A program made the position numbers and the translations under genes. From Opitutaceae bacterium EW11 (GTDB lineage: Bacteria; Verrucomicrobiota; Verrucomicrobiia; Opitutales; Opitutaceae), in contig QAYY01000015.1 of NCBI GenBank assembly GCA_003054665.1, positions 124,001-188,000 of the forward strand: 64,000 nt of DNA. The letters are read 5' to 3'. The stretch's first letter is position 1. Every line of letters starts with the position of its first letter. Shown piece after piece: positions 35,875 to 45,435 of the stretch. Below the pieces are notes generated by a model. That model saw only the letters and a program-made list of their open reading frames with translations, was not told the origin of the DNA and made no database searches.

Positions 35875-37377
35875 TTACGGATTGTCACCCTCGGTCAACC
35901 CTTCCGGTTCCGCCGGAGCCATGGTCCATCCGGCGTATCCGTAGATCGCCGACACCACGGGATTGATGAGGTTGAGGAACGCGTACGGCAGATATGCCAG
36001 GGGAAAAACGCCCAGCGTGGCCGCCATGTAGGCGCCGCAGGAGTTCCAGGGAACGAGCGGCGAGGTCAGCGTGCCGGCGTCCTCCAGACACCGCGAAAGG
36101 TTCTTCGGATGCAGTTTGGCGCGCGCAAAGGCGCCGCGATACATGCGGCCCGGCACCACAATCGAGAGGTACTGGTCGGAGGCGACGATGTTCATTCCGA
36201 TGCACGTGCCGAGGGTGGCGGCAACCAGGCCGCCGCGTCCTCGGGCAAGGTGCAGCAGGCCGTCGGCGATGCGGGCCAGCATGCCGCTTTTCTCCATCAC
36301 GCCGCCAAAACACATGGCCGCCAGGATGATTCCCACGGTGTCGTACATGCCGGACATGCCGCCGCGGGTGAGAAGATCGTCGACCGCCTTCAAGCCGGAG
36401 TTCGAACTGTAGCCGCGGTAGGCATACAGGCAGACGTCTCCCAGCGAGGTTCCCTGCACGGCCATCGCGAAGACCCCGCCCGCCACGGTGCCCGCGAGCA
36501 GCGAGGGCAGCGCCGGGACTTTCGCCACGATCAGCCCGAGGACGAGGATCGGGGGCAGCCAGAGCCAGCCGCTCAGCTGAAACCGGGAGGAAACTGAGGC
36601 GATGATGGCGTCGACCGCTCCGGTATCGACGTGGCCGTGCGAGTAGCGCAGGCCGAGAATCCAGTACAGCAGGAGCGCGATCGCGAGGCTGGGACCGGTG
36701 GTCCAGCACATGTGCCGGACGTGGTCGAAGAGCTCGGAGCCGGCAATCGCCGGCGCGAGATTGGTCGTATCGGAGAGCGGCGACATTTTGTCCCCGAAAT
36801 AGGCGCCGGAAATGATCGCCCCCGCCGCGATCGGCAGCGGCACTCCGAGACCCCCGCCGACGCCGATCAGCGCGATGCCGACCGTCCCCGCTGTCGTCCA
36901 CGAACTGCCCGTCACGACCGAAACGACGCAGCAGATCCCGCAGGCCGCGACCAGAAACGCGCTCGGCGAAAGCAGCTGGAGGCCTTTCACGATCAGCAAC
37001 GGCACCACGCCGCTGGCGATCCATGTTCCAATCAGCATGCCGACGATGAGCAGGATCAGCACCGCACTCATCGAAAGATGAATGCCGTGCAGAAAGCTGT
37101 CGTGGATCTGCGTCCAGGTCAGGCCGAGCCGGAGCGCGACGACCGAGGCGACCGCCGTCGCCGCGATCAGCGGGATCTGAACGGGCACCGACACGTGCAG
37201 CAACGAGCCAAGAACGGGCAGCCGCGAAAGTCCTTCCAGCAGCGGCGTCACGCCGGCGATGGGGGGAAGCTCCTTCAGGTTGATGACCGAAAATGTCAGG
37301 AGCACCACCAGACAAACCACGGGCACAAGTGCCTCGGTCAACGTGGGAGGGCGCGGCGTCCGCGAAGAAGCGGTCAT
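35875..37377 (-). CDS. nhaC: Na+/H+ antiporter NhaC family
   Basis: The 500-aa inner-membrane protein has about 11 hydrophobic segments and NhaC hallmarks: IHDSFLHGIHLSMSAVLILLIVGMLIGTW, CCVVSVVTGSSWTTAGTVGIALIG and GAIISGAYFGDKMSPLSDTTNLAP, followed by GGMSGMYDTVGIILAAMCFGGVMEKSG. It exchanges protons and sodium or related cations. The ATG at 37377 gives a normal N-terminus; the frame is open 40 codons upstream. It is the first gene of a likely two-gene unit with lptG, and is divergent from an NSS sodium symporter, so sodium-linked transport dominates this 4-kb stretch. Confidence 0.9.
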   Translation of the reverse strand: MTASSRTPRPPTLTEALVPVVCLVVLLTFSVINLKELPPIAGVTPLLEGLSRLPVLGSLLHVSVPVQIPLIAATAVASVVALRLGLTWTQIHDSFLHGIHLSMSAVLILLIVGMLIGTWIASGVVPLLIVKGLQLLSPSAFLVAACGICCVVSVVTGSSWTTAGTVGIALIGVGGGLGVPLPIAAGAIISGAYFGDKMSPLSDTTNLAPAIAGSELFDHVRHMCWTTGPSLAIALLLYWILGLRYSHGHVDTGAVDAIIASVSSRFQLSGWLWLPPILVLGLIVAKVPALPSLLAGTVAGGVFAMAVQGTSLGDVCLYAYRGYSSNSGLKAVDDLLTRGGMSGMYDTVGIILAAMCFGGVMEKSGMLARIADGLLHLARGRGGLVAATLGTCIGMNIVASDQYLSIVVPGRMYRGAFARAKLHPKNLSRCLEDAGTLTSPLVPWNSCGAYMAATLGVFPLAYLPYAFLNLINPVVSAIYGYAGWTMAPAEPEGLTEGDNP

Positions 37378-37581
37378 GGCGGGGAGAATCGGAACCGCGG
37401 GACGCTCGGAAGACGCCGTCTGCTTGGCAAACTTTATAGTCGAACGAGACGACCCCGGGGGAGAAGGGCCGCCGACGGATTCCGCGCCCTCTCCCACCGG
37501 AAGCTCTCGCTACGACCCCGCAACCTGTCTCGGTCCAAGAACGCCGTTGCAGTTGCCTTTGCCGCTGATACCTCCGGTGCC

Positions 37582-39189
37582 ATGCCAAAACCCCAAGAAG
37601 CTTGGTCTTCCAAGCTCGGAGTTATCCTTGCCGTGGCAGGCAGCGCCGTCGGTTTGGGCAACTTCCTTCGGTTTCCCGGACTGGCCGCACAATACGGCGG
37701 CGGCGCGTTCATGATCGCCTATTTCGTATCGCTCCTGGTGATCGGATTCCCGATTGGCTGGTGCGAGTGGGGTCTTGGGCGCTATGGCGGACGTTACGGC
37801 TTTCACTCCACGCCCGGCATCTTCTACGCCCTGCTGAAAAACCGCTGGGCGAAATATCTCGGCGTCATCGGCTTCATCGTGCCGGTGATGATCTACATGT
37901 ACTACGTGTACGTCGAAGCGTGGTGCTTGGGCTACGCCCTCAACGCCGCGACCGGAAACCTCAGCAAACCGGGTATGAACTATTCCGAGTTCTTCTCCCG
38001 GTACACCGGGGCGGGCGTCGATGGCATCGCGCTGCACTTCGGGCTCTACGACGTGGGCATCTTCGTGGTGATCGTCTACGCGCTGAACTTCTATTTCATC
38101 TTCAAAGGCATCTCCAAAGGCATCGAGGCGGTCTGCAAATATGCGATGCCGGCCCTGATCGCCATCGCGCTGATTGTGCTCGTGCGTGTGTTGACACTCG
38201 GAACGCCGGACCCGGCGAAGCCAGCCCAAAGCGTTCTCAACGGCCTCGGATTCATGTGGAATCCCGGCGACGTCTGGACGGGTTTGAAGAACCCTCAGCT
38301 CTGGCTCGCTGCATCCGGACAGATCTTCTTCTCCCTCTCCGTCGGCTTTGGCGTGATCATCACCTATTCGAGCTACCTGACGAAAAAGGACGACGTCGTG
38401 CTGAGCGGGCTCACCGCATCCGCGGCTAACGAGTTCTGCGAGGTCGGCCTCGGCGGCCTCATCACGGTGCCCGCGGCGTTCGTCTTTCTCGGCGCCGCCG
38501 GCATCATCGGCCAGGGCACGTTTTCCCTGGGATTCAACGTCCTGCCCGAGGTGTTCGCGCGCATGCCCGGCGGGCAGCTCTTCGCCACGATCTTTTTCAT
38601 TCTCCTGTTTCTGGCGGCGATCACCAGCTCGCTCTCGATGCTCCAACCCGGCATCGCGTTTCTGGAAGAGGGACTGGGGATCAATCGCCGCGCGTCGGTC
38701 GCGCTCCTCGGCCTGATCACCGCCGTCGGCACGCTCTTCGTCTGGTATTTCTCCAAGAATCTGAAGGCGCTCGACACGATCGATTTCTGGGTGGGCACCC
38801 TGATGATTTTTATCCAGGCAACGATCCTCATCATCATTTTCGGGTGGCGCGTCGGGATCGACAAAGGCTGGGAGGAAATGCACCTCGGCGCGGACATTCG
38901 GGTGCCCAGCTTCTTCAAACCGGTGATCCGCTACCTCACGCCGGGATTCCTGCTCACGATCTTCGCCCTCTTCATCCTGAAAAACGTGTTCGGCTGGAAC
39001 TTCGCCTGGGGCGATGCCGCTCGTTTCGAGCCGACAGGTTACGTGAAGGATCTCGTCGGCCCTTCGCACGACCTCGTAGCCCGCCTGAGCGTTGCGCTCG
39101 TCGCAGTGATGACCATTTTCTCCGTGGTGCTGGTGCAGATCGCCGGTAAGAATTGGGAATCGAAACCGCTCAAGGAAGAGGACCGCTGA
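37582..39189 (+). CDS. NSS/SNF-family Na+-dependent transporter
   Basis: This 535-aa inner-membrane symporter of the neurotransmitter:sodium symporter family begins WSSKLGVILAVAGSAVGLGNFLRFPGLAAQYGGGAFM, where the Na1/Na2 and substrate sites of helix 1 lie. It continues with YVEAWCLGYALNAATGN, QIFFSLSVGFGVIITYSSYL (helix 6 unwound region) and LAAITSSLSMLQPGIAFLEEGLG. Twelve hydrophobic segments are visible. It is directly followed (2 bp) by a 52-aa membrane protein that fits the MetS-like small subunit of methionine/alanine NSS transporters. Amino-acid uptake is likely; the exact substrate is open. Start at ATG 37582; a long open frame upstream is the shadow of nhaC. Confidence 0.93.
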   Translation: MPKPQEAWSSKLGVILAVAGSAVGLGNFLRFPGLAAQYGGGAFMIAYFVSLLVIGFPIGWCEWGLGRYGGRYGFHSTPGIFYALLKNRWAKYLGVIGFIVPVMIYMYYVYVEAWCLGYALNAATGNLSKPGMNYSEFFSRYTGAGVDGIALHFGLYDVGIFVVIVYALNFYFIFKGISKGIEAVCKYAMPALIAIALIVLVRVLTLGTPDPAKPAQSVLNGLGFMWNPGDVWTGLKNPQLWLAASGQIFFSLSVGFGVIITYSSYLTKKDDVVLSGLTASAANEFCEVGLGGLITVPAAFVFLGAAGIIGQGTFSLGFNVLPEVFARMPGGQLFATIFFILLFLAAITSSLSMLQPGIAFLEEGLGINRRASVALLGLITAVGTLFVWYFSKNLKALDTIDFWVGTLMIFIQATILIIIFGWRVGIDKGWEEMHLGADIRVPSFFKPVIRYLTPGFLLTIFALFILKNVFGWNFAWGDAARFEPTGYVKDLVGPSHDLVARLSVALVAVMTIFSVVLVQIAGKNWESKPLKEEDR

Positions 39190-39191
39190 CC

Positions 39192-39350
39192 ATGACTTTC
39201 GGAGGCTGGATTAACCTCGTTCTCTCCGTGGGTTTTGTATCCACGTTGTTCATCTGGTGCATCTGGCGCGTGCTGCATGAACCGGAGCATCCCGGCCAGC
39301 AACTCGCCCATATCGAGCCGGTCGAGGACAAGCAGGCCGACGAGCGCTGA
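39192..39350 (+). CDS. MetS-like NSS transporter small subunit
   Basis: This is a 52-aa single-pass membrane protein (MTFGGWINLVLSVGFVSTLFIWCIWRVL, then a charged tail HEPEHPGQQLAHIEPVEDKQADER). Its gene starts 3 bp after the stop of the NSS symporter. Position, size, N-out helix and acidic tail match the small subunits of MetPS-type transporters (MetS of Corynebacterium glutamicum), needed there for methionine transport. It is easily missed because of its size. I am confident it is a real gene; the functional match is inference. Confidence 0.8.
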   Translation: MTFGGWINLVLSVGFVSTLFIWCIWRVLHEPEHPGQQLAHIEPVEDKQADER

Positions 39351-39363
39351 TTCCCCGTTCGCC

Positions 39364-41973
39364 ATGTCGCGCTTTTTTCCGCTTCGTTCAATCTTCGCCA
39401 TGCTCGGCGTGGCGGCTCTGACTCTGCTCTTCTCACCTCTGAGGGCCGCCGACTCAGACTGGCCAGCGGCCACGCGCGACCAGAAGCCCTGGACTCGCTG
39501 GTGGTGGCTGGGCAGCGCAGTCGACAAGGAAAACCTGACGCGCGAACTCGAGACCATCGCCGCCAACGGCTTTGGCGGGGTGGAGATCACCCCGATCTAC
39601 GGAGCGAAAGGCTACGAGAGCCGGTATCTCACGTTCCTTTCGCCGCAGTACAACGAGATGCTCGCCTACACCTGTTCGGAGGCACGCCGCCTCGGCCTGG
39701 GCGTCGACATGGCCACCGGCACCGGCTGGCCGTTCGGCGGACCGCAGGTGAAGCGCGACGACGCCGAACAGAAGGTCGAAATCAAGGACGGAGAGCTGAA
39801 GACCAAAGCCACGAAGTTTCGGGTAAAGCGCGCCGCGCCCGGAGGCGAAGGCTGGGTGCTCAATCCGTTTTCGCCCGCCGCAATGACCCGATACCTCGCC
39901 CCTTTCTCCGCCGCGATCGAAGGGCTGCCGGCCGGGGCATTGCGAGGTCAGTTTCACGACTCCTTCGAGTACACCGCCAACTGGTCCAACGAGGTCGAGG
40001 ACCGTTTCCTTCAGATGCATCGGTACCAGCTGAAGGACTACGTCGACGCTCTCAGCGGCAAGGGCGACCCGGAAGTCGGGGCGCGCGTCCGTTACGACTA
40101 CCGCGAGACGATGGCGCAGCTGCACCTCGATTACGTTCGCACCTGGGTGTCCTGGGCCCACAGCCACGGCGAAATCGCGCGGAATCAGGCCCACGGCGCG
40201 CCCGCCAACCTGCTCGATCTGTATGCGCTGGCAGACATCCCCGAAACGGAGGTTTTCGGCGCCAGCCCCTTCCCCATTCCGGGCTACCGCTACGACGCCG
40301 ACGAACTCTCTCCCAACCGGCCGCAGCCGCTGGTGAACCGCCTCGCCTCGTCCGCCGCCCACGTCGCAGGCCGGCGTCTGGCCTCGTCGGAAACGTTCAC
40401 CTGGCTCCGTGAGCATTTCCACGAAGCGCCCTCGGAGATGAAGCCCGAGTTGGACCAGCTTTTTCTCACCGGCATCAACGCTATCTTCTACCACGGCACG
40501 GCCTATTCGCCCGTCGACGTCTCCTGGCCCGGCTGGCTCTTCTACGCGTCGACCCAGGCGAATCCCCGGAACTCGCTCTGGCGCGACTTGGGAGACGTCA
40601 ACGCCTACATCGCCCGCTGCCAATCGCTCCTCCAGGCCGGACAGCCCGACAACGACTTCCTCGTGTATTGGCCGATCCACGACCTCTGGCAGACGAACGA
40701 GGGGTGGACGCGGACGTTCTCCATGCACGATCGCGATTGGCTGACGGAAACGCCGACCGGGGATGCTGCCCGCCAACTGCTCGCCGCCGGCTACAGTTTC
40801 GACTTCGTTTCCGACGATCAGATTCTGCACACGACGGTGCTCGAAAAGCTGCTCCAGGCCCCCGGAACCCGCTATCGGGCCTTGATCCTTCCACCAACCA
40901 AGCTGATTCCGCCGGAGACGCTCGAACGGCTCATCGCCCTCGCCCGGCAGGGAGCCACGATCCTCTGCATCGGCGAGCTTCCGTCAGATGTCCCTGGATA
41001 CGCCCGGCTGGAGGCGCGCCGTCAGGCGCTTCAGTCGCTCGAGCGCTCCCTGGTCTGGAAAGACCGCGATGGCATTCGCGAAGCGCATGTCGGCCGTGGA
41101 CGGTTGCTCTGCTCCGGCACGCTGCAAGCCCTGCTCCCGTCCGGCGGAGCGAAACCCGAGCCCGCCGTCGCCGCGGGTCTGGGCGTCCTGCGCCGGAGCT
41201 TCAACGGCGCCGCCGTCTACTTCCTCGCAAATCTCGGAGAGAAACCGATCGACCAGTGGGTCGGCTTTTCGCGCACCGGCAAAACGGCGCTGCTGCTCGA
41301 TCCCCGCACCGGCCAGACCGGACGACCCGCGAGCCGCACCACGGAAACCGGCACGGAAATCTATCTGCAGCTAAATCCGGGCGAATCGATTTTCGTCTCT
41401 CTGCGTCCGAACGCTCCGACAAAGGAACCGGCGGATTGGGCGTATCGCACGGTGGCCGGTTCGCCCGTTGCCCTCGGAGGCGACTGGCGCGTCTCGTTTG
41501 TATCCGGCGGACCGGACCTGCCATCGGGTTTCGTCACGAAAGAACTGCGTTCCTGGGCGCTTGAAGGCGCCGTCGCCGAACGTTTCGCCGGGACCGCGGC
41601 CTACGAAACCGAGTTCGAACTCCCAGAGGGAGCGAGCGCGCAAGATTGGCTGCTGGATCTCGGAGACGTGCGTGAGACCGCCCGTGTCTGGGTCAACGGC
41701 AAGGAGATCGACCACGTGTGGAGCCTCCCCTTCCGGGTGCGCATCGGGACCGCGCTCCTGCCCGGGAAAAACACGCTTCGATTGGAGGTCACGAATCTGT
41801 CCGCAAATCGTATTCGCGACCTGGATATCCGCGGGGTGCCGTGGAAGGCGTTCCATGAGATCAATTTCGTCAACGCGCACTACCGGCCACTCGATGCATC
41901 CAAATGGCCCGTCCAACCTTCGGGACTGCTCGGTCCTGTGCAGCTCATTCCGCTCAAGCCACTTGTCCCCTGA
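39364..41973 (+). CDS. Secreted glycoside hydrolase, GH106-like (alpha-L-rhamnosidase)
   Basis: The 869-aa exported protein (signal peptide SIFAMLGVAALTLLFSPLRA) starts its mature part with KPWTRWWWLGSAVDKENLTRELETIAANGFGGVEITPIYG, the hallmark of GH106-type enzymes, followed by DMATGTGWPFGGPQV. Middle blocks include GQFHDSFEYTANW, HGAPANLLDLYALADIPETE and ASSAAHVAGRRLASSETFTW. The last ~170 residues form a beta-sandwich carbohydrate-binding region (LGDVRETARVWVNGKEIDHVW, VNAHYRPLDASKWPVQPSGLLGPV). It is shorter than the usual ~1000 residues. Rhamnose release from plant polysaccharide such as rhamnogalacturonan would suit the PL9- and GH28-like genes nearby. It lies 13 bp after the MetS-like gene, so read-through from that operon is possible. 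Confidence 0.85.
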   Translation: MSRFFPLRSIFAMLGVAALTLLFSPLRAADSDWPAATRDQKPWTRWWWLGSAVDKENLTRELETIAANGFGGVEITPIYGAKGYESRYLTFLSPQYNEMLAYTCSEARRLGLGVDMATGTGWPFGGPQVKRDDAEQKVEIKDGELKTKATKFRVKRAAPGGEGWVLNPFSPAAMTRYLAPFSAAIEGLPAGALRGQFHDSFEYTANWSNEVEDRFLQMHRYQLKDYVDALSGKGDPEVGARVRYDYRETMAQLHLDYVRTWVSWAHSHGEIARNQAHGAPANLLDLYALADIPETEVFGASPFPIPGYRYDADELSPNRPQPLVNRLASSAAHVAGRRLASSETFTWLREHFHEAPSEMKPELDQLFLTGINAIFYHGTAYSPVDVSWPGWLFYASTQANPRNSLWRDLGDVNAYIARCQSLLQAGQPDNDFLVYWPIHDLWQTNEGWTRTFSMHDRDWLTETPTGDAARQLLAAGYSFDFVSDDQILHTTVLEKLLQAPGTRYRALILPPTKLIPPETLERLIALARQGATILCIGELPSDVPGYARLEARRQALQSLERSLVWKDRDGIREAHVGRGRLLCSGTLQALLPSGGAKPEPAVAAGLGVLRRSFNGAAVYFLANLGEKPIDQWVGFSRTGKTALLLDPRTGQTGRPASRTTETGTEIYLQLNPGESIFVSLRPNAPTKEPADWAYRTVAGSPVALGGDWRVSFVSGGPDLPSGFVTKELRSWALEGAVAERFAGTAAYETEFELPEGASAQDWLLDLGDVRETARVWVNGKEIDHVWSLPFRVRIGTALLPGKNTLRLEVTNLSANRIRDLDIRGVPWKAFHEINFVNAHYRPLDASKWPVQPSGLLGPVQLIPLKPLVP

Positions 41974-42099
41974 CGCCCCTGCCGCGCCTCCGTCGTCCTC
42001 TCCCGTAAGTAGATTGACATCAATTCTGTACTAAGACCGAGACCCGCCGCCTCCGAAATTTTCCGCACTCGAGACCGGGGCAACCCTCGGGGCCCGAGG

Positions 42100-43467
42100 A
42101 TGTCTCCGGAGAGCCTCATGAATCCGCTGCTTGAACGTCAGCTCGAAATGTTTCCGTCGCTTGCGTCGACCTCCGACGCGGACCTGAAGCAGTTTCTCGC
42201 TGCCGTATCCAAATCCTACGAAGAGCTTCAGGATCAGCAGGTGCGCCTCGGGAAAGCCGTTCAGTCTCTCCGGAAACTCGAGCGGGATCTGCGTCGGGCC
42301 AAGGAAGACGCCGAGACCGCGGATCGCGCGAAAAGCGAATTTCTGGCGGTGATGAGCCACGAAATCCGCACGCCTCTGAACGCGATTCTCGGCTTCGCGC
42401 AGCTGCTGCGCGACAGCAGGCTCGACGACGAACAGCTCTCCTGGCTGACGACGATCGTGGCCAGCGGCGAATCGCTGCGCGGATTGATCGAAGACATCCT
42501 CGACTTTTCGAAAATCGAAGCCGGGCATCTCGAGTTGCGAGAAGACCCGTTCGCCGTGGGGGAACTCGTGCATTCGGTCACCTCGATGTTCCGCCCGCGC
42601 ATTTCCGAGAAGGGACTCAAGCTCAGCGTCCGTGTGGATCCGGAGCTGCCGGAGGTGATCACGAGCGACGGCAACCGCTTGCGCCAGATCCTCGTTAATC
42701 TGCTCAACAACGCGGTGAAGTTCACCGACGAGGGAACGATCACCCTGGACGTCAAAGTCGATGGCCGACGGAAACGGCCCGGCGCGGCGGCCGATTGGAT
42801 TCTGCGCTTCGACATCTGCGACACCGGGATCGGTATCCGTCCAGAGGATCGCGACCGGCTCTTCAAGCCTTTCAGCCAGGCGGATTCGTCCAGCACGCGC
42901 GCCCACGGCGGGACCGGGCTGGGTCTGGCCATCTGCAAGCGCCTCAGCGAGGCGCTTGGCGGAGGCATCGACGTCCGCAGCCAGGCGGGCTCGGGCTCCT
43001 GTTTTTCTTTCACCATCCGCGCCCAGGACGCCGGTCCCCAACCACAACGCGAAGGCGTTTTCGCACCCGACTCCATCGCACGGCTGCCGAAGCTTCGGGT
43101 CCTGGTCGCCGAAGACCAGCCGACGAACCGCGTCCTCATGAAGCAAATTCTCCGCCGTTTCGGATACGAGCCGGATTTCGCCGAAAGCGGAGCCGAGGTC
43201 GTGGCCGCGGCGGACGCGAAGGATTACGACCTGATCGTGATGGACCTCCAGATGCCGGAAAAAGACGGCATCGAAGCGGCCCGCGATATCCGCGCCAATC
43301 TCGCCGGGAGGCCACAACCTCGGATCATCGCGCTCACCGCGAACACCCTTAAGGAACAGCATCAGCAGTGCCTCGAGATCGGGATGGACGCGGTCCTCAC
43401 GAAGCCGGTGCGGCTCGAGGCGCTCTTCGCGGAGCTTGCGCGCACCGCGCCGGTCGCGGCAAGGTGA
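42100..43467 (+). CDS. Cytoplasmic hybrid histidine kinase (HisKA-HATPase-REC)
   Basis: This 455-aa soluble sensor kinase has no transmembrane segment or recognised sensor domain. An N-terminal coiled coil (about 25-75, [24 protein letters not shown]) leads to the HisKA phospho-site H87 in [14 protein letters not shown]. The HATPase domain follows (N box [19 protein letters not shown]1 DTGIGI, G2 GGTGLGLAI). A C-terminal receiver (about 330-450) has the acceptor Asp in [13 protein letters not shown], the acidic pair in VAEDQPTN, and the Lys in [11 protein letters not shown]. As a stand-alone hybrid kinase without an output domain, it must pass its phosphate to a separate phosphotransfer protein or response regulator, none of which is nearby. 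Starts at ATG 42100 or ATG 42118. Confidence 0.9.
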   Translation: MSPESLMNPLLERQLEMFPSLASTSDADLKQFLAAVSKSYEELQDQQVRLGKAVQSLRKLERDLRRAKEDAETADRAKSEFLAVMSHEIRTPLNAILGFAQLLRDSRLDDEQLSWLTTIVASGESLRGLIEDILDFSKIEAGHLELREDPFAVGELVHSVTSMFRPRISEKGLKLSVRVDPELPEVITSDGNRLRQILVNLLNNAVKFTDEGTITLDVKVDGRRKRPGAAADWILRFDICDTGIGIRPEDRDRLFKPFSQADSSSTRAHGGTGLGLAICKRLSEALGGGIDVRSQAGSGSCFSFTIRAQDAGPQPQREGVFAPDSIARLPKLRVLVAEDQPTNRVLMKQILRRFGYEPDFAESGAEVVAAADAKDYDLIVMDLQMPEKDGIEAARDIRANLAGRPQPRIIALTANTLKEQHQQCLEIGMDAVLTKPVRLEALFAELARTAPVAAR

Positions 43468-43523
43468 GGGGTCTGCGGACTGCCGCCAGGGAAGGCGCGG
43501 CTCCCGCAGGTGATTCCTCCCGA

Positions 43524-45350
43524 ATGCCCGACCTGCTCCTCACGCTCAAAACCACCTTCGGCTACACCTCGTTCCGGCCGCTTCAACGCGAGATCATCGA
43601 AGCGGCGCTCTCGGGCAGCGACGTGTTCGCCCTGCTTCCCACCGGGGGAGGCAAATCGATGTGCTTCCAGCTCCCGGCGCTGACACAGCCGGGGCTGACC
43701 CTCGTGGTTTCCCCGCTGATCGCCCTGATGAAGGACCAGGTCGATGCGCTGCAAGCTTCGGGCGTATCCGCCACGTACATCAATTCCACGCTCGGCGCGG
43801 AGGAGGCGCGCTCGCGTTTTGCGGGCCTGCATCGCGGGGAGTGGCGCCTCCTCTACGTTTCGCCGGAGCGGCTGATGCTCGACGGCTGGGCGGAGAAGCT
43901 GAAGGCGTGGAACGTGTCCCTGATCGCAATCGACGAGGCGCACTGCGTCAGCGAGTGGGGCCACGATTTTCGTCCGGAATACCGTCAGTTGTCCAAGCTC
44001 CGTGAATACCTTCCCGACGTGCCGGTGATGGCGCTCACGGCCACCGCGACCGAACGCGTCCGCGAGGACATCGTGCGCCACCTGAAGCTGAGAGCCCCGA
44101 AGATCTTCGTCGCCAGCTTCAACCGGCCCAACCTCACCTATCGCGTCCTCCCGAAGGACCAGCCGCTCAAGCAGGTCATCGATTTCGTGCGCAAGCGGGA
44201 GCTCGAGAGCGGCATCGTTTATTGCGCGAGCCGGGCCGCCGCCGAACGCGTGGCGGAGTCGCTTGCCGGACGCGGCTTTCTCGCGCGCCCCTACCACGCG
44301 GGTCTCGCCGCGGAGGAGCGCAGCCGCAATCAGGAGCTGTTCCTGCGCGACGAGGTGCGGATCATCTGCGCGACGATCGCGTTCGGCATGGGGATCAACA
44401 AGCCGAACGTACGGTTCGTCATCCACTACGACCTCCCGAAAAACATCGAGGGCTATTACCAGGAGACGGGCCGCGCCGGACGAGACGGCCTGCCCGGCGA
44501 TTGTCTTCTTCTGTTCAACCCGGGGGACATCGCGAAACAGACCCATTTCATCGACGAAATCACCAGTCCGCAGGAGCAGCAGATCGCCCGGGCCCAGCTG
44601 CGGCAAATCGTCCATTATGCCGAGAGCGCCGGATGCCGGCGCGGGGAACTGCTGGCGTATTTCGGCGAAAGCTTCCCGCTGGCTCAGTGCGGCGCGTGCG
44701 ACAATTGCCTGGAGCCGCGGGCCAGCTACGACGGTACCATCGTGGCGCAGAAATTCCTCTCGTGCGTCTATCGCATCCGCCAGGCGAGCGGCTTCTCCGT
44801 CGGCATGAACCACGTCATCGAGGTGCTCACCGGGGCGGATACGGAGAAGATCCGCCGTTGGGGCCACGATCGGCTCACCACCTACGCTATCGGTGGTGAA
44901 TTGAGCCGCCCGCAGTGGTCAGCGGTGGGCCGGGAGCTCACCCGCCTCGGTTATCTCGCCGTGGCCGAAGGCGAATTCGCCACCCTCGATCTCACCGCCG
45001 AAGGCATCGAAGTCCTCCGCACGAGGCAGACGGTCACGCTGACCAAGCCGATGGATCTGCCGAAAGCGAGACGCGTCCAGCGCCGCGAAGGCGACATCGA
45101 GTGCGATGAGATCCTTTTCGCCCGCCTCCGCGGCCTGCGGAAAAAACTGGCCGATGAACGCGCTGTCCCCGCCTACATCGTCTTCGGCGACGCGACTCTC
45201 CGCGCGATGGCACGCGAGTATCCGACCACCCTTCGGGAAATGGAAGGGATCCCTGGCCTGGGCGAAAAGAAGCTCGCCGAATTCGGGGCAACCTTCGCCT
45301 CCGAGATTGCCGCGTATTTGGAAAACAATGCGCGGATGAGCTTCCCTTAG
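43524..45350 (+). CDS. recQ: ATP-dependent DNA helicase RecQ
   Basis: The 608-aa helicase unwinds 3'-tailed duplexes in recombination and repair. Core motifs are all there: motif 0 FGYTSFRPLQREIIEAAL, Walker A LPTGGGKSMCFQLPAL, IDEAHCVSEWGHDFRPEY, ALTATAT, and IAFGMGINKPNVRFVIHYDLPKNIEGYYQETGRAGRDG. The RQC zinc site is formed by C of AESAGCRRGEL and CGACDNC. A C-terminal HRDC domain (about 530-600, YPTTLREMEGIPGLGEKKLAEFG) is present, so architecture and length are complete. The start MPDLLLTLKTTFGY fits the family. It begins 57 bp after the hybrid kinase gene and may share its transcript. Confidence 0.95.
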   Translation: MPDLLLTLKTTFGYTSFRPLQREIIEAALSGSDVFALLPTGGGKSMCFQLPALTQPGLTLVVSPLIALMKDQVDALQASGVSATYINSTLGAEEARSRFAGLHRGEWRLLYVSPERLMLDGWAEKLKAWNVSLIAIDEAHCVSEWGHDFRPEYRQLSKLREYLPDVPVMALTATATERVREDIVRHLKLRAPKIFVASFNRPNLTYRVLPKDQPLKQVIDFVRKRELESGIVYCASRAAAERVAESLAGRGFLARPYHAGLAAEERSRNQELFLRDEVRIICATIAFGMGINKPNVRFVIHYDLPKNIEGYYQETGRAGRDGLPGDCLLLFNPGDIAKQTHFIDEITSPQEQQIARAQLRQIVHYAESAGCRRGELLAYFGESFPLAQCGACDNCLEPRASYDGTIVAQKFLSCVYRIRQASGFSVGMNHVIEVLTGADTEKIRRWGHDRLTTYAIGGELSRPQWSAVGRELTRLGYLAVAEGEFATLDLTAEGIEVLRTRQTVTLTKPMDLPKARRVQRREGDIECDEILFARLRGLRKKLADERAVPAYIVFGDATLRAMAREYPTTLREMEGIPGLGEKKLAEFGATFASEIAAYLENNARMSFP

Positions 45351-45374
45351 GCGCGGCCTACTGGCTGCGGAGAA

Positions 45375-45430
45375 GCTGCCGGCTGACGAATTCCCGGCAG
45401 CGTCCCAATGAGTGCGGGCATCTCGCCCGC
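45375..45430. terminator. Two hairpins between convergent recQ and hpf
   Basis: GCTGCCGG (45375-45382) pairs with CCGGCAGC (45394-45401), and GCGGGC (45414-45419) pairs with GCCCGC (45425-45430). Both stems are perfect but lack T-tracts. They fill most of the 85-bp gap between convergent genes, so they may slow or end transcription from either side. Confidence 0.35.
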
Positions 45431-45435
45431 CGGCC

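Noticed and set aside
36631-37581. A 317-codon upstream extension of the NSS symporter frame
   Set aside because: It is the antisense shadow of nhaC; the family N-terminus begins at 37582.
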